A DNA stretch of 7,421 bases. It comes from an uncultured Eubacteriales bacterium. GTDB taxonomy: Bacteria > Bacillota > Clostridia > Oscillospirales > CAG-272. Both the position numbers and the translations under genes were made by a program. Below the pieces are notes generated by a model. That model searched no databases. It was given only the letters and a program-made list of their open reading frames with translations, and was not told where the DNA came from. Positions 6,300 through 7,421 of this stretch are shown piece by piece; the first letter of the stretch is position 1, and the number at the start of each line of letters is the position of its first letter. Where the stretch lies: contig USMO01000079.1 in the NCBI GenBank assembly GCA_900555785.1, forward strand, positions 1-7,421, read 5' to 3'.

Positions 6300-6311
6300 A
6301 TTTCCGGAAAT
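6300..6311. promoter_or_regulatory. Perfect 12-bp palindrome in the transporter leader
   Basis: ATTTCCGGAAAT is its own reverse complement and lies about 21-32 bp downstream of the predicted transcription start of the transporter gene and 42 bp before its ATG. It has no loop, so a DNA-binding dimer site is more likely than an RNA hairpin. No binding protein is identified. Confidence 0.4.
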
Positions 6312-6338
6312 TTTGCAGGTTTTGTTGGCACAATTACC

Positions 6339-6367
6339 ATTATAACACATTTTGCGTCGGAATAAAA
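6339..6367 (-). promoter_or_regulatory. Promoter of the Na/Pi transporter gene (extended -10)
   Basis: On the minus strand TATAAT (6344-6339) is preceded by TGTGT, giving an extended -10 TGTTATAAT. The -35 region at 17-bp spacing (6367-6362, TTTTAT) is poor, so the TG extension or an activator probably compensates. The start would be near 6332, leaving a leader of about 74 nt. Confidence 0.7.
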
Positions 6368-6400
6368 GCCCTTTTCGTCAATTTCTGTCGGTTTGTATCT

Positions 6401-6410
6401 TTTGCGCAAA
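6401..6410. promoter_or_regulatory. Perfect 10-bp palindrome midway between divergent promoters
   Basis: TTTGCGCAAA is its own reverse complement. Its centre (6405.5) lies within 2 bp of the midpoint between the two opposed TATAAT boxes (about 6407), so it sits near -75 of both promoters. This placement suits a shared regulator site, although a 10-bp palindrome can also arise by chance. Confidence 0.35.
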
Positions 6411-6446
6411 TTGTCTGCCGCCCGGACGCGGATTTGGAAAAAACTA

Positions 6447-6475
6447 TTGAAATGCGCGGCGGTTTGTGATATAAT
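6447..6475 (+). promoter_or_regulatory. SigA-type promoter of the secreted protein gene
   Basis: TTGAAA (6447-6452) and TATAAT (6470-6475) are separated by 17 bp, with TG one base before the -10 (TGATATAAT). The start should be near 6482. Confidence 0.88.
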
Positions 6476-6481
6476 AATAAA

Positions 6482-6567
6482 AGAGGCCTGTCCCGCCGGG
6501 GCGGCAGGGTATGGGACGGACCGATTGCGCAGGGGCGCATCGGGGCATTATTCGGAAAGGATCGGAT
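6482..6567 (+). promoter_or_regulatory. GC-rich structured 5' leader
   Basis: The predicted leader of about 86 nt can form GTCCC (6490-6494) with GGGAC (6513-6517), and a second hairpin of CCGAT plus GCGC (6521-6530, one bulged T) with GCGC plus ATCGG (6535-6543) around the tetraloop AGGG. The ribosome-binding site AAAGGA (6556-6561) follows, 6 nt before the ATG. No U tract follows either stem, so they are not simple terminators. The pattern matches no riboswitch class I recognise. Confidence 0.35.
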
Positions 6568-7421
6568 ATGGTAAAACGGATTTTCGGCAGGCTGCGGCGC
6601 GGCTTTGCCTGGATGTTGACGGCGGCGTGCCTTCTCGGGCTGCTTGCCGTTCCCGCAGCTGCGGATATTGAGCGGCAGTACCTGAGCGAGCTGCGGGTTT
6701 GCGTTGCCGCAACCTGGGAGGAGGCAGCCGAGACGCTGCGGGCAGCCGGCTATGAAGTGATTGAGCAGGACCTCAACGAAGGGACCGGCGATGGCGTGAC
6801 GGCGGTGTGTCTGGGCTACCGGACCACAACCGACCCGACAAACGCCCTGACCGACATTGCCATGCTGAACATGAACCGGACCTTTGGGTATACCGATGCG
6901 GCGGCGATTGAGCGGCTGTGCGGGGAGACGCTGGACGAAGCGGTCCGCGCGATGCAGACGGCGGTTGCGGAACTGCAGGCGGCATATGGAAAAGGCTCCC
7001 GCACGGCAAGGTGGGCTTACGATGTGCTGAACATCTTCCGGGACACGGAGACGAACCGCGACCTGGGCGAGCTGCTGTTCACCGATGCCGGGGACGTAAC
7101 GGTCCGGCGGGTGCTCACCGACGGCAACCTGACGGTCGTAACGCTGCTCTTTACGATGCTGTATATCGGAAACGGCGAGGCGAGCGGAAAGGCGCTGGTC
7201 ACGGTGCTGAACGGCGCGGAAACGCCCGCGACCAAAACGGCAGATGCCGCCCGGGTTGCGCAGGCGATGCTTGCCAACTGGGACACGGTGCGGGGACCGC
7301 TGCAGGCGCACCTGGACGCGCCGGTGCAATGGGACGCGGAGAGTGACCGGATTGCCGCTTATATGGAGCGCCTGAACGACCGGGAGCTGAGCAATTATCT
7401 GCAGGGCGGTTCCTATGCCGC
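6568..7421 (+). CDS. Secreted protein of unknown function, N-terminal 284 residues (3' partial)
   Basis: The frame is open from ATG 6568 to the window end with a good ribosome-binding site and promoter. Residues 1-32 form a clear Sec signal peptide: basic start (K3, R4, R8, R10, R11), hydrophobic core (13-28), and cleavage site VPAAA-D after Ala32. Cys21 lies within the core and lacks a good lipobox, so a lipoprotein is unlikely. The mature part begins with an alpha/beta-looking stretch (35-83) containing AAGYEVIEQDLNEG, then YRTTTDPTNALTDIAMLNMN (84-103), then mostly helical sequence rich in Ala, Leu and acidic residues. The GY-x-VI-xx-DLN and TTTDP-x-xA-x-TD-x-xxMNM pattern recalls a domain seen in uncharacterised exported proteins of gut Clostridia; that is memory, not a search result. 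It is divergent from the transporter gene. I cannot assign a function. Confidence 0.85.
   Translation, partial: MVKRIFGRLRRGFAWMLTAACLLGLLAVPAAADIERQYLSELRVCVAATWEEAAETLRAAGYEVIEQDLNEGTGDGVTAVCLGYRTTTDPTNALTDIAMLNMNRTFGYTDAAAIERLCGETLDEAVRAMQTAVAELQAAYGKGSRTARWAYDVLNIFRDTETNRDLGELLFTDAGDVTVRRVLTDGNLTVVTLLFTMLYIGNGEASGKALVTVLNGAETPATKTADAARVAQAMLANWDTVRGPLQAHLDAPVQWDAESDRIAAYMERLNDRELSNYLQGGSYA

Larger units (their letters stand above)
6259..6567. other. Divergent intergenic region (309 bp)
   Basis: This gap separates two divergently transcribed genes. It holds a minus-strand promoter and leader for the transporter, a plus-strand promoter and structured leader for the secreted protein, and two perfect palindromes. 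I see no small gene with a convincing ribosome-binding site in it, and no tRNA or known riboswitch. Confidence 0.8.

Noticed and set aside
6259..6333. 25-residue N-terminal extension of the Na/Pi transporter
   Set aside because: The extension is polar and unlike the family. The predicted transcription start near 6332 leaves no leader, and a good ribosome-binding site serves ATG 6258.
6340..7329. Minus-strand open frame (329 codons) opposite the secreted protein gene
   Set aside because: It is basic, proline-rich and without motifs. The plus strand has a promoter, ribosome-binding site and signal peptide instead.

Overview
The window is about 7.4 kb of moderately GC-rich bacterial DNA that reads as the chromosome of a Firmicute of class Clostridia, probably a gut Oscillospiraceae/Ruminococcaceae-type organism. 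The basis is the clostridial-type NifS/NifU pair, strong AAGGAG ribosome-binding sites, TTGNAA-17-TATAAT promoters with an extended -10, and dense use of both convergent and divergent gene pairs. The genus cannot be fixed from the sequence alone. No tRNA, rRNA, CRISPR array, prophage gene or transposase is visible.

Region 1 (1-3405, + strand) is a tightly packed sulfur and iron-sulfur operon whose beginning lies outside the window. It holds the 3' end of a pyridoxal/pyridoxamine kinase, the cysteine desulfurase NifS, the scaffold NifU, the tRNA 2-thiouridylase MnmA, and an Rrf2-family regulator, closed by a strong intrinsic terminator. Gaps are -4, +13, -8 and +12 nt. The order makes biochemical sense: the kinase family makes PLP, NifS needs PLP to strip sulfur from cysteine, NifU builds clusters with that sulfur, MnmA uses the sulfur relay to thiolate U34 of tRNA, and an Rrf2 protein with three cysteines may sense the cluster supply.

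Region 2 (3406-4500) is a single-gene unit: a textbook promoter, a 12-bp perfect palindrome in the early transcribed region, and a sugar phosphate isomerase/epimerase-like TIM barrel gene. It ends inside a roughly 229-bp imperfect inverted repeat. The repeat is centred on a perfect 27-bp hairpin and fills the space between this gene and the convergent gene. Both flanking genes take their last codons (Glu-Gly-stop, GAGGGGTAA) from the outer ends of the repeat arms. This is the most unusual feature of the window.

Region 3 (4486-6258, - strand) is a Na/Pi-cotransporter family protein with two QSSSAT membrane repeats and a C-terminal PhoU-like domain. Region 4 (6259-6567) is a divergent intergenic space with two opposed promoters, a palindrome almost exactly midway between their -10 boxes, a second palindrome in the transporter leader, and a GC-rich structured leader on the right-hand side. 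Region 5 (6568-7421, + strand) is the beginning of a secreted protein with a clear signal peptide and no function I can name; it runs off the window.
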